DNA from: Bernardetia sp042180575
GTDB taxonomy: Bacteria; Bacteroidota; Bacteroidia; Cytophagales; Bernardetiaceae
NCBI RefSeq assembly: GCF_042180575.1
Contig: NZ_CP170094.1
Location: forward strand, 3,162,001 to 3,226,000
Direction: 5' to 3'
Length of the DNA stretch: 64,000 bases
Shown here: positions 1 through 8,154 of the stretch, piece after piece
Position numbering within the stretch: position 1 is the stretch's first letter
Layout: each line of letters starts with the position of its first letter
Notes under the pieces: model-generated
What the model was told of the DNA's origin: nothing
What the model saw: only the letters and a program-made list of their open reading frames with translations
Database searches by the model: none
Translations under genes and position numbers: made by a program

Positions 1-17
1 TTAAACAAACATTTTTC

Positions 18-46
18 TTGTAATTGGCAATTTATTTGTACTTTTG
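18..46 (+). promoter_or_regulatory. Predicted Bacteroidota promoter of thpR
   Basis: A -7 box TACTTTTG (39-46) fits the Bacteroidota consensus TAnnTTTG. A TTG at 18-20 lies 18 bases upstream, as expected for the -33 element. The gene start is about 75 bases downstream. This is a motif match only. Confidence 0.5.
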
Positions 47-120
47 TAGTTAAATAAATACACAAACAACTAAACTATTTACAAACCCTTTTTTAACAGC
101 AAAAAATCGAATCCTCTACT

Positions 121-702
121 TTGGCGACTCCTCTACAAAAAAAATCTCGTTTATTCATTGCTATTCCTCTTCCTCAATTTTTAAAAGATGCGTTGCAAGA
201 ATGCCAAGAGTGGCTTTCTTCCTATCCAGAAATGAAGGCAGTCAATAATTGGATAGAACCTTCAAAAATGCACATTACACTCCATTTTTTGGGAGATGTA
301 TCACATCAAAAAATTTCACAAATACAGGAGATTATCAAAGAAATAGAAACAAAACATCCTCTTACCCTAACAATGAAAGACATAGGAACATTTGAAAAAA
401 ATGATCTTCCTCATGTACTTTGGGTAGGAATTAATAAAAATGAAGCCTTATCAAACCTATATCAAGAATTAGCTCAAAAATTAGAGAAGATAGACCTAGA
501 AATTGAAAGTACAAACGCTGAAAATTACATTCCACACGTTACTTTGGCTTATATCCGTACTAATGATGAGGTTAAAAAGACCATCAAAAAACGCCTTGAA
601 AAAATAATAGTAGGTGAAATTGGTGTTTGGGATAGCAATCAAATAGAACTAATCAGCAGTACACAAACAAAAGAAGGTGCTGTTTATAAAGTAATTAGTT
701 AA
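121..702 (+). CDS. thpR: RNA 2',3'-cyclic phosphodiesterase (2'-5' RNA ligase family)
   Basis: This is a cytoplasmic 2H phosphoesterase, a family that hydrolyses 2',3'-cyclic phosphate ends of RNA and can join 2'-5' tRNA halves in vitro. The two catalytic HxTx motifs are visible: HITL at residues 51-54 and HVTL at 139-142. The N-terminal strand LFIAIPLP is also typical. At 193 residues the length is normal for the family. The start is a TTG codon. No ATG occurs in frame until residue 39, which would remove the first conserved strand, so the TTG start is credible. A TAnnTTTG promoter lies upstream and a strong hairpin follows the stop. Confidence 0.9.
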   Translation: MATPLQKKSRLFIAIPLPQFLKDALQECQEWLSSYPEMKAVNNWIEPSKMHITLHFLGDVSHQKISQIQEIIKEIETKHPLTLTMKDIGTFEKNDLPHVLWVGINKNEALSNLYQELAQKLEKIDLEIESTNAENYIPHVTLAYIRTNDEVKKTIKKRLEKIIVGEIGVWDSNQIELISSTQTKEGAVYKVIS

Positions 703-718
703 TTTTAATGTTTATTTG

Positions 719-748
719 TAGGGACAAGGCACGCACGCCTTGTCCTAA
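719..748. terminator. Hairpin between convergent genes
   Basis: GGACAAGGC (722-730) pairs perfectly with GCCTTGTCC (737-745) across a 6-base loop. It lies between the stops of the convergent thpR and SGNH hydrolase genes and could end transcription from both sides. There is no long T tract. The GC-rich sequence is unlike its surroundings and may belong to a dispersed repeat family. Confidence 0.55.
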
Positions 749-760
749 CTTAGCAATTAT

Positions 761-2086
761 TTACTTAGGTCTGTTTTTCTCAATCCATTTTTTATATTGT
801 TCGGTGATGGCTTCATAAAATAAATCGCCTTGCAAATTATATCCTGTTTGAGAAAGGTGGATTCTATCGTATTGTCCTAACCCTGCTTTTTGCCATTCAG
901 TAATAGATTTGAATCCTCCCATTATTTGATAAAAATTCCAAAGAGCAACATTTTTTTCCCTCATAAGTTCTTGTAAACGCTCTTCTACTTTTTGGGTATT
1001 GTAGTTTGCATATTTTTTGTAACGATACGTATCATTTGGAGAAGCGAGCAAAATAGAAGTGTTTGGGTTTATATTTCTAATTTGAGTAATTATTTTTGAT
1101 AAATTCCCCTTAAATGCTACATCATCAAAACGAGTAGGATAAGCATCATTCGTTCCCAAAGAAATAACCACCAAATCAGGCTGAATACTTCTAAGTTGTG
1201 TTTCGAAATCTTCACAACGCAAATAATGTCTTGTTTCTGCACCATTTATACCAACAGCGTGATATAAAACTCCTCCATCATTGGTTTCAAGAGATACTCC
1301 TTGCAGAATAAAATGTGTCTGAATATCATCTGTTTTGTCTAATCCAATGCTTATGGAAGCTTGAGGAACAGAAAAAATAACTTCTAAATAACCATCTGGA
1401 TGCATTTTTTGAGATGCTATTTCATTGGTTGGTGCAATAATGACAGCCTCAAAAAGTTCTTCATTCAAGATAGGATAATAGATTCTTACTTTATCTATTT
1501 TTGAAGGTTTTCGTTCATTATATTCTATTGGTTCTAATGTTATTGTAGATTTTGGATTTGTTGTTTCTACATTTATTCCAGAAATTCCCCATTGTGATAA
1601 GTCTTTGTTACTGACCATTTTTTGGCTTGTCCAAGTTCCTGTATAACGAGTTTTGTAATCAAATGGATTGTTTGTTTTGGCTGCCGAATAGGGAAAAATA
1701 AATCCACGTCCTGCATCTCCAAAACGTTTGTCTTCTTGAAATAATCGTCTTACTTGTCCTGTAAAAAAATCAGCTTGAATGTGAGAATCTCCCATGTGAA
1801 GAATTTTTACTTGTCTATTTTCTTCGGCTTTTTCTGTCTTTTTTTGAGTTTGGAGTTCATAAAGTTTTTCAAAGAAGTAATCTAAAGAAGTGCTATCCTT
1901 CATCTGAATTCGGTTTGCACCATAATTAACCACCTCAAAATAAGGTCGTTCTTTATAAAGCATCAAGCGAATAGAATCTTCTAAATTTTTTGTTTTTTCT
2001 TGTAAATCATCTTGACAAAATGCCAATGTGGGAATTGAAATTAAAATTATCAAAAACCAAATTACTCGTTTTTTTATTTTTATCAT
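761..2086 (-). CDS. Exported SGNH/GDSL-like hydrolase
   Basis: This is a predicted serine esterase or lipase of the SGNH superfamily, secreted to the periplasm or surface. An N-terminal signal peptide ends near LAFC/QDD. The SGNH blocks appear in order: HMGDSHIQAD holds the nucleophile Ser in a GDSH variant of GDSL, ISLGTND is the block III Asn motif, and DRIHLS near the C-terminus carries the Asp-x-x-His pair. Such proteins in Bacteroidota often act as O-acetyl esterases on cell-wall or exopolysaccharide sugars, but the substrate cannot be read from sequence. I chose the ATG at 2086 over a TTG four codons upstream because it begins the signal peptide with MIKIKKR. Confidence 0.8.
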   Translation of the reverse strand: MIKIKKRVIWFLIILISIPTLAFCQDDLQEKTKNLEDSIRLMLYKERPYFEVVNYGANRIQMKDSTSLDYFFEKLYELQTQKKTEKAEENRQVKILHMGDSHIQADFFTGQVRRLFQEDKRFGDAGRGFIFPYSAAKTNNPFDYKTRYTGTWTSQKMVSNKDLSQWGISGINVETTNPKSTITLEPIEYNERKPSKIDKVRIYYPILNEELFEAVIIAPTNEIASQKMHPDGYLEVIFSVPQASISIGLDKTDDIQTHFILQGVSLETNDGGVLYHAVGINGAETRHYLRCEDFETQLRSIQPDLVVISLGTNDAYPTRFDDVAFKGNLSKIITQIRNINPNTSILLASPNDTYRYKKYANYNTQKVEERLQELMREKNVALWNFYQIMGGFKSITEWQKAGLGQYDRIHLSQTGYNLQGDLFYEAITEQYKKWIEKNRPK

Positions 2087-2394
2087 AAAATTGACCAATG
2101 TCTTTTTTTATTTAATAAGGGTAGATTTTTTCAATAAATTATGTCTGTGTTATAATCTTTCAAATACATTTCCAAAAAGGAATAATGAAAACACAAATTT
2201 AAAGAAATATTGAATAAAAGAAGATTTCTTATAGAATCAAAAAAAAAGATTTTACGTGCAAAAGTGTAAATTTAGAGCTTGAATTTTTTTACAAAATACG
2301 TTTTTATAGTCATAAACAAGGATTAAAAACCATCGATTAGGATAAATTCCCCTTTTTGACAACTGTATTTTGAGTCTCAACGACAGTTATTGAC
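2087..2394. other. Intergenic gap, AT-rich
   Basis: This gap separates two minus-strand genes and should hold the promoter of the SGNH hydrolase, but I see no clear TAnnTTTG box. Its right end contains one copy (2356-2390) of a dispersed repeat that also occurs after pheS. I see no convincing gene in it. Confidence 0.5.
2356..2390. repeat. Dispersed repeat family B, copy 1
   Basis: A segment beginning TTGACAACTG and ending CAACGACAGTTA matches 35931-35963 with few substitutions. It lies immediately downstream of the NAD(P)HX repair gene. The second copy lies immediately downstream of pheS, so both are in 3' regions. Confidence 0.5.
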
Positions 2395-4038
2395 TCAAAT
2401 CATCTTAAAAACATTCCCCAATTCGTCAATCAAATCAGAAGGAAGCATCGATTCACTAGATTTATTTTTGGCTGCCAATTCTCCAGCTTTTCCGTGTAAA
2501 AAAACACCGAGTAATAGACTTTCTTCTGAACTGTAACCTTGTGCCAAAAGTGAAGTCAAAATTCCTGTCAAAACATCGCCACTTCCACCAGTCGCCATTC
2601 CAATATCGCCAAAAGTGCTATGATAAATATCTCCATTTGGAAGAGCTAAAGCTGAAAAAGAACCTTTTAGTAAAATGCAAAATTGATGTTTTTGAGCTAA
2701 TTTTTTTAAAAGTCTGTGTCTTTCTTCTACCGTTTTTGTCTTTCCAAAAAGACGTTCGAATTCTTTTGGGTGTGGTGTCAAGATTGAGTTTTTAGGTACA
2801 AAATATAACCAATCGGTATCATCATTTTCATAATTTCTATTTTGAGATAAAATATTCAATGCATCAGCATCAATCACGATTGGATAATTAATTTCTTTTA
2901 AAACCTGTAAAAGAACTTTTTGAGTTTGTTTTTCTGTTCCAATTCCACAACCAATTCCGATAGTTTTATAGTTAGGTAATTTGTCTAGTAATTTGTTAGA
3001 AAAAGAATCTAAAATATATTTATTCTTCGTTTTACTTTTCTTTGTATCAAAATCATCTACCAAAATCATTGCTTCTGGAACTGAACTTTGAAGAGGAATA
3101 ACTCCACATTTTGGCGTTCGGATAGATAAAAGACCTACACCACTTCGAAGAGCAGCCTTTGCTGAAAGCTGTGCTGCTCCTATTTTTCCATAACTTCCTA
3201 CAATCAAAAGTGCATGTCCGAAAGTTCCTTTGTGTCCTGTTCGTGTACGTGGTTTGTAAATCTGTTTTACTTTTTGAGTAGTGAGCCAGTAGTTTTGAGA
3301 ATCTAGTTGATCAATGAAATTCCTATCTAATCCAATATCTAACACCTCAAAATCTCCTACAAACTCACTATATTCATCAAAGAAAAAAGATAATTTTGGG
3401 TTTTGAAAAGTCAGTGTGTGTGTGGCTTTTATGGTCAGATTTTTATCAAAATGTTGTTCCTTGCTTTGATTTTCATCTGCAAAAAGTCCTGATGGAATGT
3501 CTAGAGAGATTATGTTTGAGATTACGTTTTTGTTAGAATTGGTATTAGTAAACTCATTAATAAATTCAATCGTTTTGGCTGCAATCTTTTCTGGCATTCT
3601 ATTTAATCCATATCCAAAAATAGCGTCGATAATCCAATCTTTTTGACTGGTTTGAGAAATAGATATTTTTTTTAAATCCTCTTCGGTCTTTATTTCTACG
3701 ATTTTTATATTCGAAATTTCTTGTATTCTTTCAAAATTAGCTTCAAAATCTTTACTTCTTTTATCTGAAAAAACTACTACATACACATTTATTTGAAATG
3801 CAAAGTTTGATAAAAGTCGTGCAAGTACAAGTCCGTCGCCACCATTATTTCCAATTCCACAAAATATATGAAATTCTGCATTGATTAAATCACTACGAAG
3901 ACTTTGACTAAAATAATTTTGAATCCAATAAAAAGCCTTTTTTGAAGCTCTTTCCATTAAATTTAATGAAGAAATAGGCTCATTTTTGATGGTTTCTTGG
4001 TCTGCTTGTCGCATTTGATTGGCTGACAGGATTTTCAT
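2395..4038 (-). CDS. nnr: Bifunctional NAD(P)HX epimerase / ADP-dependent NAD(P)HX dehydratase
   Basis: This cytoplasmic repair enzyme restores damaged (hydrated) NADH and NADPH. The N-terminal YjeF-N epimerase domain (about residues 1-230) shows GIGNNGGDGLVLARLL. The C-terminal YjeF/ribokinase-like dehydratase domain (about 255-547) shows GHKGTFGHALLIVGS, DADALNIL, LTPHPKEFERLFG and the nucleotide-binding signature GMATGGSGDVLTGIL. The length of 547 residues is right for the fused bacterial form. It starts with ATG. It appears monocistronic, with no close neighbour on the same strand. Confidence 0.95.
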   Translation of the reverse strand: MKILSANQMRQADQETIKNEPISSLNLMERASKKAFYWIQNYFSQSLRSDLINAEFHIFCGIGNNGGDGLVLARLLSNFAFQINVYVVVFSDKRSKDFEANFERIQEISNIKIVEIKTEEDLKKISISQTSQKDWIIDAIFGYGLNRMPEKIAAKTIEFINEFTNTNSNKNVISNIISLDIPSGLFADENQSKEQHFDKNLTIKATHTLTFQNPKLSFFFDEYSEFVGDFEVLDIGLDRNFIDQLDSQNYWLTTQKVKQIYKPRTRTGHKGTFGHALLIVGSYGKIGAAQLSAKAALRSGVGLLSIRTPKCGVIPLQSSVPEAMILVDDFDTKKSKTKNKYILDSFSNKLLDKLPNYKTIGIGCGIGTEKQTQKVLLQVLKEINYPIVIDADALNILSQNRNYENDDTDWLYFVPKNSILTPHPKEFERLFGKTKTVEERHRLLKKLAQKHQFCILLKGSFSALALPNGDIYHSTFGDIGMATGGSGDVLTGILTSLLAQGYSSEESLLLGVFLHGKAGELAAKNKSSESMLPSDLIDELGNVFKMI

Positions 4039-4167
4039 TTTGTAGAGGTTTATATTTTAGGAGAAAATGTAATTTTGGGAAATTATACTTAACTTTTAAA
4101 GAAATGGAATTAGTATCAATTATTTTTATTGTCAGAAAAACTATTCATATCCCTAATTTAGAAAAAA

Positions 4168-4851
4168 ATGAAAAGAAAAATGAAACCTAGAATCTATCTA
4201 TTTCTACTTATTTTATTAAGTAGCTGTGGAGATTATGAATATGTCCGTTTCGAAACTGCTCAACCTAGTGGAGAAAAAGCACAAAAATCATTTGCAAGAA
4301 AGATGAAAGGCGAATATTTAAGCTGTTTGGATAAAAATGATAAATTAGTCATTGATGACAAACTTATTTTGAACTATATAACTTTTGAATTTATTTCACA
4401 CAGAAATGATTTAGAATTTGACTCAACAACTGTAATAGATAGGGCAAATAATGAGGATTTACAAAAATTATTTGAAGGGCAAAACTGGAATATTGAGTTT
4501 ATAGGAGATACGATAAAAGGTTCTTTTGTAAATATTGATACAGTTTTTCAGATTTCAGATGAACAGGTTTTAAAGAAATTCAAAGGAAGTTATTTTTTAA
4601 ACATCAAAGAAGATGAAAATTTTTGGAGAGTTAATCGTTTAGACTTAACTAAAGACAGTTTATTTATTGGATATATTACACCTTCTGACACTTTATTGAA
4701 TTATGATTTTGTGATTAAAAATGAAAAACTAGATGCTTCAGATAGCTCCAAAACGATTGAATATGTGATTTCGCCAAGTCGTAAAGAGTTTAAGGAGTTA
4801 ATGAAACCAAATTCTTTTGAAGAAATAGGCTGCTATTGTAAGAAGAAGTGA
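4168..4851 (+). CDS. Predicted lipoprotein of unknown function
   Basis: I do not recognise this 227-residue protein. The N-terminus MKRKMKPRIYLFLLILLSSC is a lipoprotein signal peptide with lipobox LSSC and acylated Cys20. The rest is hydrophilic, rich in charged residues, with no repeat or catalytic motif that I can name. A second possible start (ATG, Met5) lies 12 bases downstream. The gene stands alone between a divergent repair gene and the M48 protease gene. Confidence 0.7.
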   Translation: MKRKMKPRIYLFLLILLSSCGDYEYVRFETAQPSGEKAQKSFARKMKGEYLSCLDKNDKLVIDDKLILNYITFEFISHRNDLEFDSTTVIDRANNEDLQKLFEGQNWNIEFIGDTIKGSFVNIDTVFQISDEQVLKKFKGSYFLNIKEDENFWRVNRLDLTKDSLFIGYITPSDTLLNYDFVIKNEKLDASDSSKTIEYVISPSRKEFKELMKPNSFEEIGCYCKKK

Positions 4852-4924
4852 TAATCTCTCTAAAATACGATCAACTATTTTTTAACTTTCACTTGATTTA
4901 TAGGCAAAAAATAAAATAAAACCT

Positions 4925-4932
4925 TACTTTTG
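4925..4932 (+). promoter_or_regulatory. Predicted -7 box of the M48 protease operon
   Basis: TACTTTTG matches TAnnTTTG and lies 43 bases before the protease ATG. No clear TTTG -33 element stands at the right distance, so this rests on the -7 box alone. Confidence 0.4.
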
Positions 4933-4974
4933 TAGCCCATCAATCAGTTTATTCAAAAGACTTATTCTTATCAA

Positions 4975-7194
4975 ATGAATCCTACTTTCGTTCATCGCAT
5001 TGTTTTTAGTAGTATGTTTCTGCTATTTGTATCTATTAATTCGAATAGTTTTGCTCAAAATTTTACTTTAGATTTTGATAACTATCAACCTTTAGAAGCA
5101 AAAGGAAAAATTCCTGAAGCATTTTTGAAGCGTACCAGTGATTTTTACAAAGCAAAGAGAGAAAAAAATATTCTTACTGTTGATAAAGATTTAGAGGAAA
5201 ATAAAGATAAGTTTGATGTTATTTCTAGTTATCATTTGAACCAACTTCTTTGGAGTGGTTCGGTTTTGTTTGGCGATACAGTTACTACTTATGTACAAGA
5301 AGTAGGAAATAAAGTATTAGAAAATTATCCAGATTTACAAGGCAAAATACATTTTTATGTAACTAAAGAACATTCTGTAAATGCTTTTACTACGCCAGAA
5401 GGATTTATTTTTGTCAATTTAGGACTTCTAGCGCATTTAGATAATGAAGCGCAACTTGCCTTTATTCTAGCTCATGAAATTACTCATTTTACCAAAAAAC
5501 ATAGTATCAATCAATTTCTTTATAATGAAGAAGTAAGAAGTGAAAGTAAAGGAAGTATTACTCGTTTGCTTTCTAGGTCAAAATCAGTCTATGAAGAACA
5601 AGCCAAAAAGAGTTCGTATTCAAAAGAACAAGAAATAGAGGCTGATGATGAAGGTTGGGAAATTTTTAGTAAAACTTCTTATGATTTATCAGAAGCTGTA
5701 GCTGCTTTTGAGGCATTAAAAAACTCTCGTTATCCTTTTGATACGCTTGTTTTTGAAAGTAAATTCTTGAATAACTCTTATGTCAATCTTCCTGATAGTT
5801 TCTATTATAGAGACACTACTCATTTTGTAGAAATGCCAAAACTGAGTGAGAAGGAAATAGAAAAAATAAAGACCTTACAAACTCACCCAGATATTGAAGA
5901 AAGAAAAAAAATTGCTTTAACAAAAATGGCTTCAAAAGCCGAAAATGAGGGAGACAAATATTTAGTTTCAGAAGAACGATTTAAGTTAGCTCAAAAAATA
6001 GCTCGTTTCGAACTTTGTAATCTCTATTTGCAAGAAGAGCAATTTGTAGATGCTATCTATACTGCGTTGATTTTGGAATCTCAATACAGCAAAAGTAAGT
6101 ATTCAGAACTCTGTATTGTAAAATCTTTATATGGTTTGGCTGCTTATGATATTTATGGCAAACGAATTTATTTAGAACATCCATACAATGAAATCAACTG
6201 GAAGGGTAGAAACTGGTTTTATGCTTTAGAAGATTTGCATCACGACCAAATTGCTGTTTTGGCTGCTACTCACATGATAGAATTTGCTGATAAATATAAA
6301 GAGTATGAATATTTCTATTATTTTATTCCAAAATTATTTTTTGAAGAGGAATTGAAAATTACTAGGAGAGGATATGCATATGGTTCTGATATTACCCAAA
6401 AGAGAGAATATACTGTTGCGATGAGAAAATTAGAGGATATGGGAATTATGCAGGAAGCTTGGACTAAAATAAAGACAAATCAAAAAGTAAAAGATATAGG
6501 TCTTTTAGATCAAGAAAGAGGACTTAAAATGGGAATCAAAGCACTATTTGATTTACAATATTCAGGTGAAGATAGTATTGATAATGTTGCTCGTAGAGAT
6601 AATGCAGATAGAGCATTTGAGACCTATATCACAAAAGCAGCAGATGATTATGAGCGTTCTACTTCTGCTTTTGGAGTAACTGCTGGTACACCAGGTATTA
6701 TACTTAGAGAAAATATGATTTTGGTTAGACCTGTTTTGGTTCGGATTGATAAGAAGAAAAAGAAAGAATCTTGGATAGATTTTTTTGACAAAGAACAAAA
6801 AGAACTAACAGCAAAAGTAAAAGAGTTTAATGAAATAAGAAGGATAAAAAGTAAATTCTCTGTTGTAAGTCCTGATGCTTTTACGGCTCAAGATGTAGAA
6901 AAATATAATGATTTGGCTAGTTTATATTCTTCATTAGGAGCATATTATAACAGAGGTGCAGTACAACAAATGAAGTTAGTTGATATTCCTCAACTCAAAA
7001 AAATACAAGAAAAATATGACACAAAATACTTGGCTCGTATAATTATCATTTTAGACAAGGATGATTATGGTGTATTTATGCAAGTACAAAATTTGCAAAA
7101 TGGCTTAGTAACAACAGAACTTATCCGAGGTAAAACTTCTTATGAGAAAGAAGACACATGGAGAAGAAAACTTAGAGAATTATTTCTTTATTAA
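4975..7194 (+). CDS. Exported M48 family zinc metalloprotease with long C-terminal extension
   Basis: This is a predicted periplasmic peptidase. A signal peptide ends near SNSFAQ. The zinc site is HEITH with His167, Glu168 and His171, and the third ligand is in EIEADDEGW (Glu222), the usual M48 arrangement. The peptidase domain covers about residues 85-260. The remaining 480 residues are rich in Glu, Lys and Tyr, probably alpha-helical, and match no domain I can name. BepA-type M48 proteases carry TPR repeats in this position, so a helical scaffold is plausible. A second secreted-protein gene follows after 33 bases and is likely co-transcribed. Confidence 0.85.
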   Translation: MNPTFVHRIVFSSMFLLFVSINSNSFAQNFTLDFDNYQPLEAKGKIPEAFLKRTSDFYKAKREKNILTVDKDLEENKDKFDVISSYHLNQLLWSGSVLFGDTVTTYVQEVGNKVLENYPDLQGKIHFYVTKEHSVNAFTTPEGFIFVNLGLLAHLDNEAQLAFILAHEITHFTKKHSINQFLYNEEVRSESKGSITRLLSRSKSVYEEQAKKSSYSKEQEIEADDEGWEIFSKTSYDLSEAVAAFEALKNSRYPFDTLVFESKFLNNSYVNLPDSFYYRDTTHFVEMPKLSEKEIEKIKTLQTHPDIEERKKIALTKMASKAENEGDKYLVSEERFKLAQKIARFELCNLYLQEEQFVDAIYTALILESQYSKSKYSELCIVKSLYGLAAYDIYGKRIYLEHPYNEINWKGRNWFYALEDLHHDQIAVLAATHMIEFADKYKEYEYFYYFIPKLFFEEELKITRRGYAYGSDITQKREYTVAMRKLEDMGIMQEAWTKIKTNQKVKDIGLLDQERGLKMGIKALFDLQYSGEDSIDNVARRDNADRAFETYITKAADDYERSTSAFGVTAGTPGIILRENMILVRPVLVRIDKKKKKESWIDFFDKEQKELTAKVKEFNEIRRIKSKFSVVSPDAFTAQDVEKYNDLASLYSSLGAYYNRGAVQQMKLVDIPQLKKIQEKYDTKYLARIIIILDKDDYGVFMQVQNLQNGLVTTELIRGKTSYEKEDTWRRKLRELFLY

Positions 7195-7227
7195 TATCAC
7201 TAATAATTACAAAAAAAATATTTAACT

Positions 7228-7920
7228 ATGAAGTATATAATTTTATTTCTTTTAGCCAATCTAATTTGCTTTTCAGTTTCTGCACAGGTCTTTTTTAAGC
7301 AACGAGTGTATGGAAATGAACAACGTGAAAAAAATGTAAGTTCTACTGTTGAAGTTGAAAGTACCACGCAGATCAATAAGGTAAAAATCAATAAAGTAGA
7401 ATATGGATTATATAGCACTTATACTAGTGAATGGAAAGAGCAACCTTTAGAATTTCATAGGAGAACAGCTAAATTTTATTTAAGAGATGAAAAAAAGGCT
7501 ATCACTATGGGACAAGGAAGGAAATTAATGAAAGATTTAGGCGAGAAAGAAATAGTACGAGCAATAGATAAATCCAAACTAGGAACAATAGGAGGAAGGT
7601 CTGTGCAAGTAGTAGGGTATTGGGTAGGTTTTTTTGGGTTTGGTATGGCTGCAACGAGTGTAGGAGATAGTCAAGTTGCTACAAGAGGATTAACAATTTT
7701 AGCAGCAGCAGGTGGAGTTTGGTATGGAGGAAGACAGTTAGTTATTCTTTCCAGAACACCAATAAGAAATCGTTTGAGTGAATATAATTCTCGTTTTGAA
7801 AACACAGAAAAGAATTTTTATCCTAGTTTCAAACCTTCTGCAATTACCTTCAAACCTGTCCAAATAAGTCCTTTTACTCCTTCATTAACACCAACTATTG
7901 GGTTATCTTGGAAGTTATAG
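7228..7920 (+). CDS. Exported or membrane protein of unknown function
   Basis: I do not recognise this 230-residue protein. It has a signal peptide ending near SVSAQ. A central pair of hydrophobic stretches (VVGYWVGFFGFGMAAT and LTILAAAGGVWYGG) could be a membrane hairpin. The tail is rich in Pro, Phe and Thr. It starts 33 bases after the M48 protease stop and ends at a strong terminator, so the two genes form a short operon and may work together in the envelope. Confidence 0.7.
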   Translation: MKYIILFLLANLICFSVSAQVFFKQRVYGNEQREKNVSSTVEVESTTQINKVKINKVEYGLYSTYTSEWKEQPLEFHRRTAKFYLRDEKKAITMGQGRKLMKDLGEKEIVRAIDKSKLGTIGGRSVQVVGYWVGFFGFGMAATSVGDSQVATRGLTILAAAGGVWYGGRQLVILSRTPIRNRLSEYNSRFENTEKNFYPSFKPSAITFKPVQISPFTPSLTPTIGLSWKL

Positions 7921-7950
7921 AATTAGAAAAATAAAATAGTTCAAATAAAG

Positions 7951-7990
7951 CCTTATGAACCTCAAAAATTCATAAGGTTTTGTTTTTTGT
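7951..7990 (+). terminator. Rho-independent terminator of the M48 operon
   Basis: CCTTATGAA (7951-7959) pairs with TTCATAAGG (7969-7977) across a 9-base loop. A T-rich run (TTTTGTTTTTTG) follows directly. Confidence 0.8.
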
Positions 7991-8154
7991 TTCTTTACTA
8001 TTTTAGAATTGCTTATTTTCGTTTCAAACTATCCAAATAGTTCTTAGACCAAAAAATAGAAGTGTAGTTTTGAAATGTATTTACTCTCTAAACTCTTTAT
8101 TTCTCTGTGGTTTAAAAAATGTATTCATCGTAATTCATAATTTCATTAACATAA

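Noticed and set aside
2028..2213. A 61-residue plus-strand frame over the start of the SGNH hydrolase gene
   Set aside because: It is antisense to a signal-peptide region, hydrophobic by complement, and lacks any family pattern.
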